A stretch of 64,000 bases of DNA from positions 772,501 to 836,500 of the forward strand of contig NZ_OY787459.1 in the NCBI RefSeq assembly GCF_963678865.1, given 5' to 3'. Shown here one piece after another: positions 18,098-28,362 of this stretch. Both the position numbers and the translations under genes were made by a program. The DNA comes from Maridesulfovibrio sp. GTDB taxonomy: Bacteria; Desulfobacterota; Desulfovibrionia; Desulfovibrionales; Desulfovibrionaceae. The stretch's first letter is position 1, and every line of letters starts with the position of its first letter. The notes under the pieces were generated by a model that did not search any database, was not told the DNA's origin, and saw only the letters and a list, made by a program, of their open reading frames with translations.

Positions 18098-18891
18098 TGC
18101 TTAAAGTGGAAAAAGCAGCCAAAACCTTTAACCCGGACAGCGTAAATGAAGTGCAGGCCCTGCGCTGTGTAGACCTTCAGGTTAATGCTGGAGAATTCAT
18201 TACTGTCATCGGCTCCAACGGGGCCGGAAAATCAACTTTTCTCAATTCCATTGCCGGAACCTTCATGCTCAGCAGCGGTAGCATACATATCGCGGGCAAA
18301 GACGTAACCAGATGGCCGGAACACAAACGAGCGGCCAATCTGGGACGCGTATTTCAGGACCCTCTGCTGGGGACCTGCGGATCACTTTCCATAGAACAAA
18401 ACATGGCTCTGGCCCTCAAACGCGGCAAACGTAGAGGGTTAGGGCTGGGCGTGAAAGCCCGTGACCGAGAACTGTTCAAGGAGCAACTGGAGACACTCGG
18501 CCTCGGTCTTGAAGACAGGCTGGAAGACAAGGTTGGATTGTTGTCCGGTGGACAAAGGCAGGCGTTAACGATGCTCATGGCTACAATTACAAGGCCAGAC
18601 ATATTATTACTGGACGAGCATACAGCCGCACTTGACCCCAAGACAGGACGCAAAATTCTTGATATAACCGACGCCGTTGTGCGCCGTGACAACCTGACCA
18701 CGCTTATGGTTACCCATAACATGAATCAGGCAATCAACATGGGCGGTAGATTAATCATGTTCCATCAGGGCATGATAATTCTGGATATTTCCGGGAAGGA
18801 AAAGAAGGGACTGAAAGTAGAAGATCTGCTGGATCGGTTCTACTCCCTTCGAGGCGAGGATGTGGCCACGGACAGGATGCTTTTTTCCTGA
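18097..18891 (+). CDS. ABC importer ATPase
   Basis: A 264-residue ATP-binding subunit with Walker A GSNGAGKST, Q-loop VFQDPLLG, signature LSGGQRQAL, Walker B ILLLDEHTAAL and switch His in MVTHN. AGGAGGG precedes the ATG, which overlaps the permease stop. With the binding protein and permease it completes an importer of the TrpXYZ type. The role in tryptophan or other small-solute uptake is inferred from family resemblance only. Confidence 0.9.
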   Translation: MLKVEKAAKTFNPDSVNEVQALRCVDLQVNAGEFITVIGSNGAGKSTFLNSIAGTFMLSSGSIHIAGKDVTRWPEHKRAANLGRVFQDPLLGTCGSLSIEQNMALALKRGKRRGLGLGVKARDRELFKEQLETLGLGLEDRLEDKVGLLSGGQRQALTMLMATITRPDILLLDEHTAALDPKTGRKILDITDAVVRRDNLTTLMVTHNMNQAINMGGRLIMFHQGMIILDISGKEKKGLKVEDLLDRFYSLRGEDVATDRMLFS

Positions 18892-18977
18892 TTGCGGCTA
18901 CATAAACTTCCCGTTCAGGGTTAAACCTGAGTAATGCGAAAATCCGCAAAAAAGAATACACTTGGAGGACTTAAACA

Positions 18978-19397
18978 ATGAGCGAACTTACTTTTTCCAT
19001 CATCAAACCTGATGCAGTTAAAGCCGGCAAAATCGGCGACATCCTGAAAATGATCTCCGATGCAGGTCTTAAGATCAAGGCAACCAAGATGATCCACATG
19101 ACTCAGACACAGGCTGAAGGTTTCTACGCTGTTCACAAAGAGCGTCCCTTCTTCGGCGAACTGGTCGAGTTCATGATTTCCGGTCCCTGTGTGGTTTCCG
19201 TTCTTGAAGGCGAAGACGCTATCAAACGTTACCGTGACCTCATGGGCGCCACTAACCCCAATGAAGCAGCAGAAGGCACCATCCGCAAGGCTTTCGGCGC
19301 TGGAATCGAAGCTAATGCTTGCCATGGCTCCGATGCTCCTGAAACCGCAGCCATCGAAGTACCTTACTTCTTCAGCAACCTCGAAATGGTAAACTAA
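18978..19397 (+). CDS. ndk: Nucleoside diphosphate kinase
   Basis: It balances NTP and dNTP pools by phosphate transfer through a phospho-histidine. The 139-residue protein opens with [12 protein letters not shown] and has the active-site His116 in [19 protein letters not shown] precedes the ATG. proC begins 1 nt after the stop codon, so the two form an operon that ends in the hairpin of repeat copy 3. Confidence 0.95.
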   Translation: MSELTFSIIKPDAVKAGKIGDILKMISDAGLKIKATKMIHMTQTQAEGFYAVHKERPFFGELVEFMISGPCVVSVLEGEDAIKRYRDLMGATNPNEAAEGTIRKAFGAGIEANACHGSDAPETAAIEVPYFFSNLEMVN

Positions 19398-19398
19398 A

Positions 19399-20202
19399 AT
19401 GACTACAAAAGTTGGATTTATCGGCACAGGCAATATGGGCGCCGCCATAATCAGAGGATTGGCTGGCAACGACAGCATCAACCTGCTAGGTTCCGACCTT
19501 AACAAAACGGCACTTAACGCCCTAGCCGAAGAGACCGGGCTCATTCAATGTGAGACTCCCCGTGACCTTGCCAGGGAATCCGACTTCATCGTGCTGGCGG
19601 TCAAACCACAGCACGCTCCCGCTGTTCTGGAAGAAATAGCTCCTGAACTCAACGAGTCCAAATGCATTATCTCCATTGCCGCAGGCCTGACCGTACAGAA
19701 GCTCAAAGAATCCTGCGAAAACCGCTGTCCTGTTGTCAGGGTAATGCCCAACACTCCCGCTCTGGTAAATGCGGGTGTGTTTGCAGTCTGCATTGATGAC
19801 AGCCACCTCAGCGAAGAACAGGCAAACTTCACTCGCGAGATGTTCACCCCTCTTGGAGATGTCTACGTGCTGGCGGAAAACCAGTTCGACACTTTTACCG
19901 GTGTTATCGGATCCGGACCGGCCTATGTCTTCTATTTCATTGAAGCCATGATCGAATCCGCGGTTGAGCTGGGATTACCCCGCGAGCAGGCCACAGCTAT
20001 GGTCCAAAAGTTGTTCGAAGGTTCCACCAAACTGGCGCAGGAAAGTAAATTCCATGTCAGCCAGTTACGTGAAATGGTCACCTCCCCCGGAGGAACAACC
20101 GTCAAAGCCCTTGTACATCTGGACCGCACTGCTACCCGCGCAAACATCATTGATGCGGTACGCAAAAGCTATGAGCGGAGTGTGGAACTCGGGAAAAAAT
20201 AA
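19399..20202 (+). CDS. proC: Pyrroline-5-carboxylate reductase
   Basis: It performs the last step of proline synthesis, reducing pyrroline-5-carboxylate with NAD(P)H. The 267-residue length is typical. The N-terminal Rossmann motif GFIGTGNMGAAIIRG, the central VRVMPNTPALVNAG and the C-terminal signature VTSPGGTTVKAL are all present. It follows ndk by 1 nt. Confidence 0.95.
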   Translation: MTTKVGFIGTGNMGAAIIRGLAGNDSINLLGSDLNKTALNALAEETGLIQCETPRDLARESDFIVLAVKPQHAPAVLEEIAPELNESKCIISIAAGLTVQKLKESCENRCPVVRVMPNTPALVNAGVFAVCIDDSHLSEEQANFTREMFTPLGDVYVLAENQFDTFTGVIGSGPAYVFYFIEAMIESAVELGLPREQATAMVQKLFEGSTKLAQESKFHVSQLREMVTSPGGTTVKALVHLDRTATRANIIDAVRKSYERSVELGKK

Positions 20203-20206
20203 AAAT

Positions 20207-20285
20207 GCATCCGGCGTCTGGGGAAGGGAACCTTTTAAAAGAGCTTCCCTTCCCCAGACCTATACCTTCAAAACATTTTAATGGT
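20207..20285 (+). repeat. Dispersed intergenic repeat, copy 3, with terminator hairpin after proC
   Basis: A CATCCGGCG box is followed by a perfect 14-bp hairpin (arms TCTGGGGAAGGGAA at 20217-20230 and its complement at 20245-20258), then CAAAACATTTT. The hairpin probably terminates ndk-proC, although no long U-run follows directly. Confidence 0.65.
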
Positions 20286-20324
20286 TTTGATCAACAAACC
20301 CCGGAACGGCATGTAATATTTACG

Positions 20325-20363
20325 AAAAAGGAGATTTGAATTATTTCAAATCTCCTTTTTTAT
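20325..20363. terminator. Bidirectional intrinsic terminator
   Basis: A perfect 16-bp stem: AAAAAGGAGATTTGAA (20325-20340) and its complement (20345-20360), loop TTAT, with T-runs on both strands. It lies between convergent proC and cbiB. Confidence 0.8.
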
Positions 20364-20370
20364 TAACATG

Positions 20371-20406
20371 AAAAAACCGGAATCCCGTATGCACGGAATT
20401 CCGGTT
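20371..20406 (-). terminator. Intrinsic terminator after cbiB
   Basis: On the minus strand an AACCGGAATTCCG/CGGGATTCCGGTT stem (20406-20394 with 20387-20375) leads into TTTTTT. It lies 27 nt downstream of the cbiB stop. Confidence 0.75.
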
Positions 20407-20433
20407 CGTTGTCAGCATTATAGCTGATTAATT

Positions 20434-21393
20434 TTAGTGTACTACCTGAGAAGCCCAGACCATTACAAAGTAAATGTCGAGCAGTACGGCAGTAAAGATT
20501 GCGGTGGTCATAACCAGAGAACCGAGTCTCTTCAGCTTCAGGGAAGTCCATTCACCAGCCTCGGGACCGATGACAGGCTTTTCTTTTTCTTCACCGAAAT
20601 AAACAGCCTTGCCGCCCATGGAAGCACCGAGCAGCCATGCTGCGGGAGCCATGGACCAACCGGCGTTGGGGCTTTCGGTCTTGTTGGCATCATCGATCAG
20701 GTTATCATAAGCTGATTCCCAGTCGAACTTCATGATACGACCAGCAGCAAGCATCATGAATCCGGTTATGCGTGCGGGGATGAAAGCAAGAATATCGTCA
20801 GCTTTTGCTGCATAGCACCCGAAATCCTTGTATTCTTCATTTTTGTAGCCCCACATGGAATCCATGGTGGAGATAGTCTTGTAAACCCACATGCCCGCAG
20901 GGCCGGTTACGACAAGATAAAAGAAAGGAGCAACGAAGCCGTCAGTCAGGTTTTCGCTGGTAGATTCTGCAAGAGCTTTACGCAGACCGTTTTCGTCCAG
21001 ATCGGAAACATCACGACTGACAAGTTCTGCAATTGCAGAACGAGCGTCTTCAATTTTGCCGCTATCCAGAAGGGAGGCTGCATTCTTATGCTCTTCAAGC
21101 AGGGAACCGAGGGCCAGACCTGCGTAAGCAAGGTACAGGGCAATCAACACACCGATAAAGGGGATTGCCAGAAAAATCTTGAGTACGCCCCAGACCACTA
21201 TTGCGAAAACCAGTACACCCAAGCCGCCCATAATTTTACGGGACATGCCGGTGGAATAAACCCAGTTTTTATACTTGTCCAAAGCCATTCCGATATACCG
21301 TACGGGATGGGGGAACCACTTGGGATCTCCTAAAACGAGATCAAGGACAAGTGCGATAACAGGTACAAGAAACAAAACAGTAGAATTGTCCAT
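20434..21393 (-). CDS. cbiB: Adenosylcobinamide-phosphate synthase
   Basis: A 319-residue membrane enzyme that attaches the aminopropanol arm to adenosylcobyric acid in cobalamin synthesis. The opening LVPVIALVLDLVLGDPKWFPHPVRYIG contains the family signature LDxxxGDPxxxPHPV, and ENLTDGFVAPFFY, the second conserved region, follows. Several membrane spans are visible. It stands alone, downstream of rpoD on the same strand but separated by the rpoD terminator. The 208-nt leader is discussed separately. Confidence 0.9.
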   Translation of the reverse strand: MDNSTVLFLVPVIALVLDLVLGDPKWFPHPVRYIGMALDKYKNWVYSTGMSRKIMGGLGVLVFAIVVWGVLKIFLAIPFIGVLIALYLAYAGLALGSLLEEHKNAASLLDSGKIEDARSAIAELVSRDVSDLDENGLRKALAESTSENLTDGFVAPFFYLVVTGPAGMWVYKTISTMDSMWGYKNEEYKDFGCYAAKADDILAFIPARITGFMMLAAGRIMKFDWESAYDNLIDDANKTESPNAGWSMAPAAWLLGASMGGKAVYFGEEKEKPVIGPEAGEWTSLKLKRLGSLVMTTAIFTAVLLDIYFVMVWASQVVH

Positions 21394-21560
21394 CAGATAT
21401 TTATCCTCAAGTCTTAAAGCGTTTCGACCGGAAATATTAATTCCGGCATACAGGGACAGCCGGGGGCAAGAATCTCACTATTCCACCCTTTACAAGGATA
21501 ATAGAACCCCGCGTCCGATCCTTCCCACAGAACCGGACGTTTGCTGACTCTCCATCATAT
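21394..21560 (-). other. Structured leader between rpoD terminator and cbiB
   Basis: Read on the minus strand, this 167-nt stretch contains a CGTCCG...CGGACG stem, an exact CCGGAA/TTCCGG stem close to cbiB, and GTGAGATTC followed by GGCTGTCCCTGTATGCC. The last two recall parts of the cobalamin riboswitch core, but the GCCACTG box is absent. I see no gene. Confidence 0.3.
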
Positions 21561-21593
21561 AAAAAAGCGGCACAGACAACAATCCGTACCGCT
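21561..21593 (-). terminator. Intrinsic terminator after rpoD
   Basis: On the minus strand AGCGG (21593-21589) pairs with CCGCT (21570-21566), extended by an inner TAC/GTG segment, followed by TTTTTT (21566-21561). It lies 9 nt after the rpoD stop. Confidence 0.75.
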
Positions 21594-21601
21594 CTCTTAT
21601 T

Positions 21602-23359
21602 TTAATTTTCGTAGTAGGAACGCAGTAATGCACTCCGAACAGGGTGGCGCAGTTTCCTGAGGGCTTTGGCCTCAATCTGCCTGATACGCTCACGGGTGAC
21701 GTTAAACAATTTACCGACTTCCTCAAGAGTATGGTCGGATTTTTCTCCAATACCGAACCGCTTACGCAGAACCTGTTCCTCACGGGGAGTCAAGTCTGAA
21801 AGAACGGTTGCGATCTGTTCACCTAGTTTGGTGCTGACCACTTCTTCGGCAGGCGCTGCAGCCTTTTTATCTTCAATAAAATCGCCGAGACTCGAATCCT
21901 CTTCATCACCGATAGGTGTTTCAAGGGAAATGGGTTCCTTGGCGATCTTGAGAACTTTCTTAACCTTCTCAAGCGGATAATCCATACGCTCGGCAATCTC
22001 TTCCGGGGAAGGATCGCGTCCCAGTTCCTGCACAAGGTAACGGGAGGTACGGATGAGCTTGTTGATAGTCTCGATCATATGGACCGGGATACGGATTGTG
22101 CGGGCCTGATCCGCAATAGCGCGGGTAATGGCCTGCCTGATCCACCATGTGGCGTATGTGGAAAACTTATACCCACGCTGGTATTCGAATTTATCAACCG
22201 CCTTCATCAGACCTATGTTACCTTCCTGAATCAGGTCGAGAAACTGCAGTCCGCGGTTGGTATATTTTTTGGCAATGGAAACAACAAGACGAAGGTTGGC
22301 CCGGATAAGTTCCTGCTTAGCACGCATCGCGCTACGGTTACCGTGCTTGATTCGCCAGAGCACTTCCTCAAGATCATGAACATTGTGACAACATTTATCC
22401 TGCAGGCGGACCAGAATCTCCATTTTACCGGAAATCATTTCCTTAAAGGAAAAAAGCTCGTCCACAGTAAGCCCCAATTCATCTGAGGCAGCCACAGGAT
22501 TGATTTCACGAGCATCGATCTGCTTGAAAAGATCCTTGATCTCCTGCTGGGTTTTCCCGGTGGAGAGAATGTAGGCGGAAAGGTCACGCTGGCAGTTATG
22601 CATCTGCCTTACGTAGTCACCTACGGTCTCAATGATCTGGTCAATGAGAGTCTTTTCAATCTTGATGTCACGCAGTCTTTCGACAATATCCTGCTTGTAG
22701 GCGACAATCTCGTTCTGCTGCTTGGCGACCTTTTTGTCGAGACGGGCGCAGTCGTCGAGCTTGCCGTACAAACTTTTCTTTTTATTGTAGAGCTTCTTGA
22801 CTTCATCAAGAAGGAAGATGACTCGCTGACGCTGGTTCATCTCATCTTCGCTGGGGTCGTCTTCCTCAATGGTTTTAACGACGTCCTTCAGCTTGATGCG
22901 GGATTCGTCAAGATCTTCACCGACGCTGATAAGTTCTTCGATAGCCACAGGGATTTCAACCAGAGCATAAAGAACTTCCATTTCGCCGTTTTCAATTTTC
23001 TTGGCGATGACAACTTCGCCCTCACGGTCAAGTAAGCCCACAGCCCCCATCTCGCGCAGATACATGCGGACAGGATCAGTGGAACGGGAAACGTAATCTA
23101 CGCTTTCCTCTTCACTTTCGGTGAGATCAATTTCATCATCATTGTCCACCCCGGCATCCATAATTTTTTTGCCGTCTTCGGGTGTATTGACGATCGCAAT
23201 ATTCAACTGGTCGAAAATCTTGATAACATCGTCAAGCTGATCGGCCTTGTTGAACTCGGCAGGCAGAGCCTTACCCAGCTGTTCAAAGGTCAGAAACCCC
23301 TGTTTCTTACCCTCAGAAATCAGAGTTTTAATCGCCTGAATATCCTTAATGTTGCTCAT
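21602..23359 (-). CDS. rpoD: RNA polymerase primary sigma factor (sigma-70)
   Basis: The housekeeping sigma factor, about 585 residues. Region 1.1 is at the N-terminus. Region 1.2/2 is complete, with ALVEIP-type non-conserved insert, [20 protein letters not shown] and the -10-binding [19 protein letters not shown]. Region 4 ends with [19 protein letters not shown]. Two ATGs lie side by side; the second (23359) is better spaced from GGAGGG. The start overlaps the end of dnaG by 14 nt, so translation is coupled. Confidence 0.96.
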   Translation of the reverse strand: MSNIKDIQAIKTLISEGKKQGFLTFEQLGKALPAEFNKADQLDDVIKIFDQLNIAIVNTPEDGKKIMDAGVDNDDEIDLTESEEESVDYVSRSTDPVRMYLREMGAVGLLDREGEVVIAKKIENGEMEVLYALVEIPVAIEELISVGEDLDESRIKLKDVVKTIEEDDPSEDEMNQRQRVIFLLDEVKKLYNKKKSLYGKLDDCARLDKKVAKQQNEIVAYKQDIVERLRDIKIEKTLIDQIIETVGDYVRQMHNCQRDLSAYILSTGKTQQEIKDLFKQIDAREINPVAASDELGLTVDELFSFKEMISGKMEILVRLQDKCCHNVHDLEEVLWRIKHGNRSAMRAKQELIRANLRLVVSIAKKYTNRGLQFLDLIQEGNIGLMKAVDKFEYQRGYKFSTYATWWIRQAITRAIADQARTIRIPVHMIETINKLIRTSRYLVQELGRDPSPEEIAERMDYPLEKVKKVLKIAKEPISLETPIGDEEDSSLGDFIEDKKAAAPAEEVVSTKLGEQIATVLSDLTPREEQVLRKRFGIGEKSDHTLEEVGKLFNVTRERIRQIEAKALRKLRHPVRSALLRSYYEN

Positions 23360-25097
23360 CATCCCTCCATACAGAGTCGTTCAGGACTTTAAGATACGCG
23401 TTTACGCGTTCGGTATCGCCTTGAGCCTGAGCACGGCGCAAGGCATCGGTGAGCTTTTTTCGGCCCATATCGTACCGCCGCCGGGCAATTACCTTACAGA
23501 CATGTCGCCATTCATCTTCCAGTTCTTCGCCGGACAGAGCTTCCTCCATCCTGCAACCGGCATAGAATCTTTTTTCAGAATCATCGAGTAACGGGATAAT
23601 GTCCTGCCCGCTGTGAGCCACAATTTTAGACCACAGTGTTTTGCCCCAGTGCGAGGTCAGGACCTGAGCTACTCCCCTTTCCGATAATTCGACAACATAT
23701 TCTGGATGCTTTACCGCATACCTCAAGAAATATTTATCATCTTTAACCTGGCCCCCCACCGGAGTCGCAGCACTTGGTTGCTGTCTCAGAACAGAATTCT
23801 GCTGCTGCGGAACCGGCCCGTTGAGGGCACCGGAAAAAACCGACCTTAACTGCGCTTCAGCCACCCCCAGGCCGGATGCGACCTTGGGCAGATAAAAAGC
23901 ACGCAAAGACGCACTGGCCATCCCCTTCAGGAACCCCTGCGCCCATTCCATAACTTCACGGGGAGAAGCCCCCGTCTGCAATGTTTCCAGACTGAATTCC
24001 AGACCGTCACGGGCCTGATCCAGAAACACTTGAAACCCTTCGGCCCCATCGGCCTGAAGGATACTATCCACATCCTCACCATCAGGGAGGACGACTACAC
24101 CGCAGGAGACACCCTGCGTAAGAATCATTTCAGTACTGCGCAGGGCCGCTTTCAGCCCGGCTGCATCACCGTCAAAAACAAGGTTGATTTTTGAACAAAA
24201 CCCCGAGAGCCGTTTTACCTGATCCGGGGTAAGTGCCGTTCCCAGCACCCCGCATGAATTAGTATATCCGAACTGGTGCAGAGAAATTACATCCATGTAA
24301 CCTTCGGTCAACAAAGCCTGCTTGGTGCGGGCTATAGAGTTCCGGGCCGTTGAAAGGCCATACAGGTGCTCTCCCTTTTTATAGATGGGAGTATCACTGC
24401 TGTTTAAATACTTCGGTTCTCCATCAGTAATTATTCTTCCGCCAAAAGCAATAACCCTTCCCGATAAATTTGTTATGGGAAAGATCAACCTTGCACGAAA
24501 CCGATCATAGGTCCGCCCTTTGGCGTTCTGAGAAAGCAGTCCGGCCTTGACTCCCTGTTCGGTTGTATAACCCTTGGAAATCAAAAACTTTTCCAATCCC
24601 TGCCAATCATCGGTACTACACCCCAGACCGAAAGATTCAACCACAGAGGGATCCATCCCCCTGCCTTCGAGATATTTTCGGGCTTCACGCCCTTCCGGAA
24701 GCTTGAGCATACGGCTGAAATACTTGGCCGCATGTTCATGCATATCCATGAAAATTTTACGTTCCGAGCTTCTTTTAGCTGCCTGCGGGTCCACTTTGCC
24801 CGGGGTGAGCTCCACCCCGGCTTCTGCAGCAAGCTGCTCAAGAGCATCCTTGAATTCAATCCCGTTGATATGGGAATAAAAATCAAAAATATCCCCGGAC
24901 GCCTGACAACCGAAGCAGTAAAAAAAACCTTCTTCGCCGTTAACACTGAAAGAAGCTGTCTTTTCATTATGAAAAGGACAAAGTCCCATCCAGCGCCCGG
25001 AAACAGGTTTCAGTTCTACATACCTGCGCACGATATCGACTATGTCAAGGCGATCTTTGATGGCTTCTATGGCAGCTCTATCCAAAGGTCCCTCCAT
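23346..25097 (-). CDS. dnaG: DNA primase
   Basis: It makes RNA primers at replication forks. The 583-residue protein has the N-terminal zinc finger ([11 protein letters not shown]...FYCFGC, residues 40-64), the RNA polymerase/TOPRIM core ([16 protein letters not shown] and [11 protein letters not shown]) and a divergent C-terminal helicase-binding region. A Pro/Gln-rich linker (about 425-450) separates the core from the tail. It lies between mutS2 and rpoD in the classic macromolecular synthesis cluster. Confidence 0.95.
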   Translation of the reverse strand: MEGPLDRAAIEAIKDRLDIVDIVRRYVELKPVSGRWMGLCPFHNEKTASFSVNGEEGFFYCFGCQASGDIFDFYSHINGIEFKDALEQLAAEAGVELTPGKVDPQAAKRSSERKIFMDMHEHAAKYFSRMLKLPEGREARKYLEGRGMDPSVVESFGLGCSTDDWQGLEKFLISKGYTTEQGVKAGLLSQNAKGRTYDRFRARLIFPITNLSGRVIAFGGRIITDGEPKYLNSSDTPIYKKGEHLYGLSTARNSIARTKQALLTEGYMDVISLHQFGYTNSCGVLGTALTPDQVKRLSGFCSKINLVFDGDAAGLKAALRSTEMILTQGVSCGVVVLPDGEDVDSILQADGAEGFQVFLDQARDGLEFSLETLQTGASPREVMEWAQGFLKGMASASLRAFYLPKVASGLGVAEAQLRSVFSGALNGPVPQQQNSVLRQQPSAATPVGGQVKDDKYFLRYAVKHPEYVVELSERGVAQVLTSHWGKTLWSKIVAHSGQDIIPLLDDSEKRFYAGCRMEEALSGEELEDEWRHVCKVIARRRYDMGRKKLTDALRRAQAQGDTERVNAYLKVLNDSVWRDDEQH

Positions 25098-25183
25098 AAC
25101 AGCGTCGAAATATTTCGAACCAGCTGAAATAATGCATAATCACTACGCCAGAACATCCATAGCACGGCATGCAATAATTTGCA

Positions 25184-27493
25184 CTATACTAATTCGACCT
25201 CAGTCATCCCGTCGCCGCCCCGATCTTCCGGAGCAAGGCTGTACCCGGCAACCGCAGGGTTACCGTCAAGAAAGATATGCACTTCACGGCGCAAAGCACC
25301 AGTCCCGCGACCATGAACAATTTCAAGCTCGGTAGCCCCGCGTAATAAAGCCTGATCAAAGAAACGAGCCAGCTCGCTGATAGCCACATCTGCCCGTTTT
25401 CCACGCAGGTCAACCTTAAGGGTCATTTCACCTTTAGGTGCTTTTGTGTCATCTTTTTCGATAACCTGACGTACTTTTTCCTGCACAGCCTTTTTCCCGA
25501 CAGGACCAAGCTGATCAGCGGGAATCCACATAGCTACGCCATCCATATCAACTTTTACCCGCTTTTTGCGATCGTCTTTTTCCAGAACAATGCCTTTACG
25601 GTCCCAGCTGATATTCAAAATGGGCTTGCCGACCTTGATATCTTCAAAAGAAAAAGGTTTCACGTCAGGCGTTGCTTTTTCATCGCCACCAATGGAGCCA
25701 CGGGCCTCAGAAAGTTTTTTCAAAGCCTGCTTACGTCCGATCTTCCCGTCCTGCCACTCTTTAAGCACATTCTGAGCCTGCTTTTTCACATCCGCAAGCA
25801 CAGCAAGGCGTTCACGCTCAAATTTTTCTTCCAGCTTGGCGCGTTTGGACTCCAACTTGGCCTTGATGCGATCCATTTCTTCAAGCTCTTTCTCGCGAGT
25901 GACCGCAAGTTCGTTGAGCCTGTTCATAACTGAACCGGAATCGGAACCTTCCATGAGCAGGTATTGCTCAGCCTTAGCCAGCAAAGACTCAGGAAAGCCG
26001 TGCTCTCTGGCAACATCCAAGGCAATGGAAGCCCCGACCTGATCGTATGCAATTGAAAAAAGCGGCTTCTTGGTAGAAGGATCAAAAAGCACACTGGCTG
26101 CACGAACACCTTCAGTCACAAGAGCGTAAGTCTTAAGCGCCGGAAAATGCGTTGCCGCGAAACAAGTCACCCCGTTTTCCAGCAGTCCGTCCACCACAGC
26201 CTGCGCAAGGGCCGCACCCTGTGCCGGATCAGTACCTGAACCGAATTCATCAAGAATAAACAGAGTTGAAGAATCCATTGCTTCCCAAATACGGCTGATA
26301 GACTGAATCTGGGCTGAAAAAGTACTTACGTTATCCTCAAGAGATTGCTCGTCACCCATGATGACAAAAATTTCTTTGAACAGCGGCAGCACGGAACCTT
26401 TTTCCACCGGGACAGGAATTCCGCTGAAAGCCATGGCGGAAAGGAGCCCCACAGTCTTCAGGCAGACAGTCTTACCGCCGGCGTTACCACCGCTGATAAT
26501 GAGTACTTTCTGTTCTGTGGGCAACTCGATATCGAGAGGATGAACCCCGCCTTCAACAGCAGCAAGCAAAGGATGACGAGCACCCTTAAGATCAAAACCG
26601 GAACCTGACTGTACATCCACGGCCACAGCTTTCACAGCTGCTGCGAAGTTGATCTTGGCCTGAAGGACGTCATAATCAACCAGAAAACCATACGCAGCCA
26701 CACACTGGTCATACTCAGACCGGACCAAACCGGTAAGATAAGTCAGAATCTTGAGCTCTTCGGTTCTTTCCTGCTGCTTGAGTTCCTGCATGGTGTTATT
26801 CAATTCCACGAGGAACATGGGTTCAAAATAACAGGTTTCGCCGGTATTGGAATAATCGTGAACAATCCCCTGCAGGCGGCCCTTGAAATTTGTTTTCAAC
26901 GGCAGAACATAGCGGTCATTAGTGATGGTCATGAAATCATCCTGCAGAAAACGGGAAATATCTTCTCCGTGGATGAAATCACGAACTTTCTTGGAGCAAC
27001 GCTGGTGCAGGGACCGGATTGACTGACGGATATCGTAAAGCTCAGGAGAGCTTTCATCCTTGATGTTACCGTCCTGATCAAGGCAGCGCTTGAGACCGGA
27101 AAAAGTCTTTTCAGGCCAGCTTACACCTTCGAGAAATTCAAGAATTGTATCCCACTCTCGCTTCTCGGCAATCTCAAGAGCTTCCTTGAGAGTGCGGGCC
27201 TGTCCAAGAGTCTGAACCAGAGCATAAAGGGCATCCGCATCAAGCACATTGCTGGGCTTGACCAGGTACTGGAACAATCCTTCCAAAGGAGGAAAAGTGC
27301 CGAGCCTGAATCCGCTTTCTCTAACAAAATTCTGGCCCTGCCTGAAAAATCGTGCTGTAGAATTGATGGAATCTGCATTATCCATAGGCAACAGGGCCAG
27401 ACAAGCCTCTGCGCCTGATGTGGAAACACAATGGCCGGAAAGGACATTCAGAACTTTCGGAAATTCAAGTAGCTGGAGAGATCTTGGCTCCAT
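25184..27493 (-). CDS. mutS2: MutS2 family ATPase/endonuclease with Smr domain
   Basis: A 769-residue MutS2 protein. The core ATPase has Walker A IISGGNAGGKTVCLKT, Walker B TLFILDEFGSGTDPAQG and the downstream CFAATHFPALK. A coiled-coil arm follows (about 510-600), then a C-terminal Smr nuclease domain (about 690-769) with VDLRGKRAD and the HGRGTGALR motif. MutS2 is linked to recombination control and, in some bacteria, to collided-ribosome rescue. It lies 86 nt upstream of dnaG and is separated from yqeY by a terminator. Confidence 0.93.
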   Translation of the reverse strand: MEPRSLQLLEFPKVLNVLSGHCVSTSGAEACLALLPMDNADSINSTARFFRQGQNFVRESGFRLGTFPPLEGLFQYLVKPSNVLDADALYALVQTLGQARTLKEALEIAEKREWDTILEFLEGVSWPEKTFSGLKRCLDQDGNIKDESSPELYDIRQSIRSLHQRCSKKVRDFIHGEDISRFLQDDFMTITNDRYVLPLKTNFKGRLQGIVHDYSNTGETCYFEPMFLVELNNTMQELKQQERTEELKILTYLTGLVRSEYDQCVAAYGFLVDYDVLQAKINFAAAVKAVAVDVQSGSGFDLKGARHPLLAAVEGGVHPLDIELPTEQKVLIISGGNAGGKTVCLKTVGLLSAMAFSGIPVPVEKGSVLPLFKEIFVIMGDEQSLEDNVSTFSAQIQSISRIWEAMDSSTLFILDEFGSGTDPAQGAALAQAVVDGLLENGVTCFAATHFPALKTYALVTEGVRAASVLFDPSTKKPLFSIAYDQVGASIALDVAREHGFPESLLAKAEQYLLMEGSDSGSVMNRLNELAVTREKELEEMDRIKAKLESKRAKLEEKFERERLAVLADVKKQAQNVLKEWQDGKIGRKQALKKLSEARGSIGGDEKATPDVKPFSFEDIKVGKPILNISWDRKGIVLEKDDRKKRVKVDMDGVAMWIPADQLGPVGKKAVQEKVRQVIEKDDTKAPKGEMTLKVDLRGKRADVAISELARFFDQALLRGATELEIVHGRGTGALRREVHIFLDGNPAVAGYSLAPEDRGGDGMTEVELV

Positions 27494-27553
27494 GGGATTC
27501 CAGTGTAGAAAAGTGTTTAATCATGCATCCCGCTGAACCGGGATACCAATACA

Positions 27554-27598
27554 GAAAAAACGGCAAACAGCCCCGGAGAAACTCCGGGGCCTGCCGTT
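27554..27598 (-). terminator. Two-step intrinsic terminator between yqeY and mutS2
   Basis: The outer arms AACGGCA/TGCCGTT and the inner arms CCCCGGAG/CTCCGGGG (27571-27578, 27582-27589) form a long stem, followed on the minus strand by TTTTTT (27560-27555). It separates rpsU-yqeY from mutS2-dnaG-rpoD, probably with partial read-through. Confidence 0.75.
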
Positions 27599-27619
27599 AA
27601 AATTCAGCTTAAGCTGATA

Positions 27620-28066
27620 TCAGGAGAGACGGGCGCGAACAAGGCCGCTGACGACCTTTCCGTCAACCTGTCCTTTATAAGCTTCAGTGATGGCTTTCAT
27701 CACCTTGCCCATATCCTGCATGGATGATGCGCCGAGATCGGCAATCGCTTTATCTATGGCAGCGGCAACTTCCTCTTCAGAAAGCTGCTCCGGCATATAG
27801 CCGGACAGGGCTTCGACTTCAACAGCCTCTATTTCGGCCAGCTCCGGACGACCGGCAGCATTGTACTGCTCAATCGAGTCCTTACGCTGCTTAATCTGCT
27901 TTGCAACAAGATCAAGTACGTCGTCGTCGGAAAGGGCATCCCCTTTCACTTCAACAATGCGATTTTTGATGGCAGTCTTGAGATGCCTCAAAACTGTCTT
28001 CTTAACATCATCTTTGGCCTTGTAGGCCGCAATGTAGTCTTTATCAATCTGCTCAATGAGACTCAT
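27620..28066 (-). CDS. yqeY: GatB/YqeY domain protein
   Basis: A 148-residue YqeY protein, the small relative of the tail of aspartyl/glutamyl-tRNA amidotransferase subunit B. DDVLDLVAKQIKQRKDSIEQYNAAGR and the C-terminal MGKVMKAITEAYKGQVDGKVVSGLVR are characteristic. Its function is not established; a tRNA-related role is assumed. It starts 3 nt after rpsU ends, a common arrangement. Confidence 0.92.
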   Translation of the reverse strand: MSLIEQIDKDYIAAYKAKDDVKKTVLRHLKTAIKNRIVEVKGDALSDDDVLDLVAKQIKQRKDSIEQYNAAGRPELAEIEAVEVEALSGYMPEQLSEEEVAAAIDKAIADLGASSMQDMGKVMKAITEAYKGQVDGKVVSGLVRARLS

Positions 28067-28069
28067 ATA

Positions 28070-28270
28070 CTAACCCATTGACATTTTGCGCATTTTTTTA
28101 ATGAGCCTTTTGCGGGCAGCAGCTTTTTTCTTCTTGCGCTGTACGCTGGGCTTTTCATAGTGCTGACGCTTCTTGAGTTCAGAAAGAACTCCAGCCTTTT
28201 CAACCTGCTTCTTAAAGCGGCGAAGAGCTATTTCAAAGTTATCAGAATCTTCGAGATAAACACCGGGCAA
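28070..28270 (-). CDS. rpsU: 30S ribosomal protein S21
   Basis: A 66-residue basic protein with the S21 hallmark [20 protein letters not shown] and a Lys/Arg-rich tail ([11 protein letters not shown]). It starts with TTG at 28270; AGGGGGGTG lies 6 nt upstream and no ATG is available in frame. The rare start with a strong Shine-Dalgarno site suggests deliberate tuning. A perfect CGCACA/TGTGCG hairpin (28292-28307) lies in the leader. It heads the rpsU-yqeY-(mutS2-dnaG-rpoD) cluster. Confidence 0.95.
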   Translation of the reverse strand: MPGVYLEDSDNFEIALRRFKKQVEKAGVLSELKKRQHYEKPSVQRKKKKAAARKRLIKKMRKMSMG

Positions 28271-28362
28271 TCAAATCACCCCCCTGAATTAATCTCGCAC
28301 AAAAATGTGCGGAAGAGATTTTTATTAACCCTAAAAACGACTCAACGTCAAGGATATTTCCA

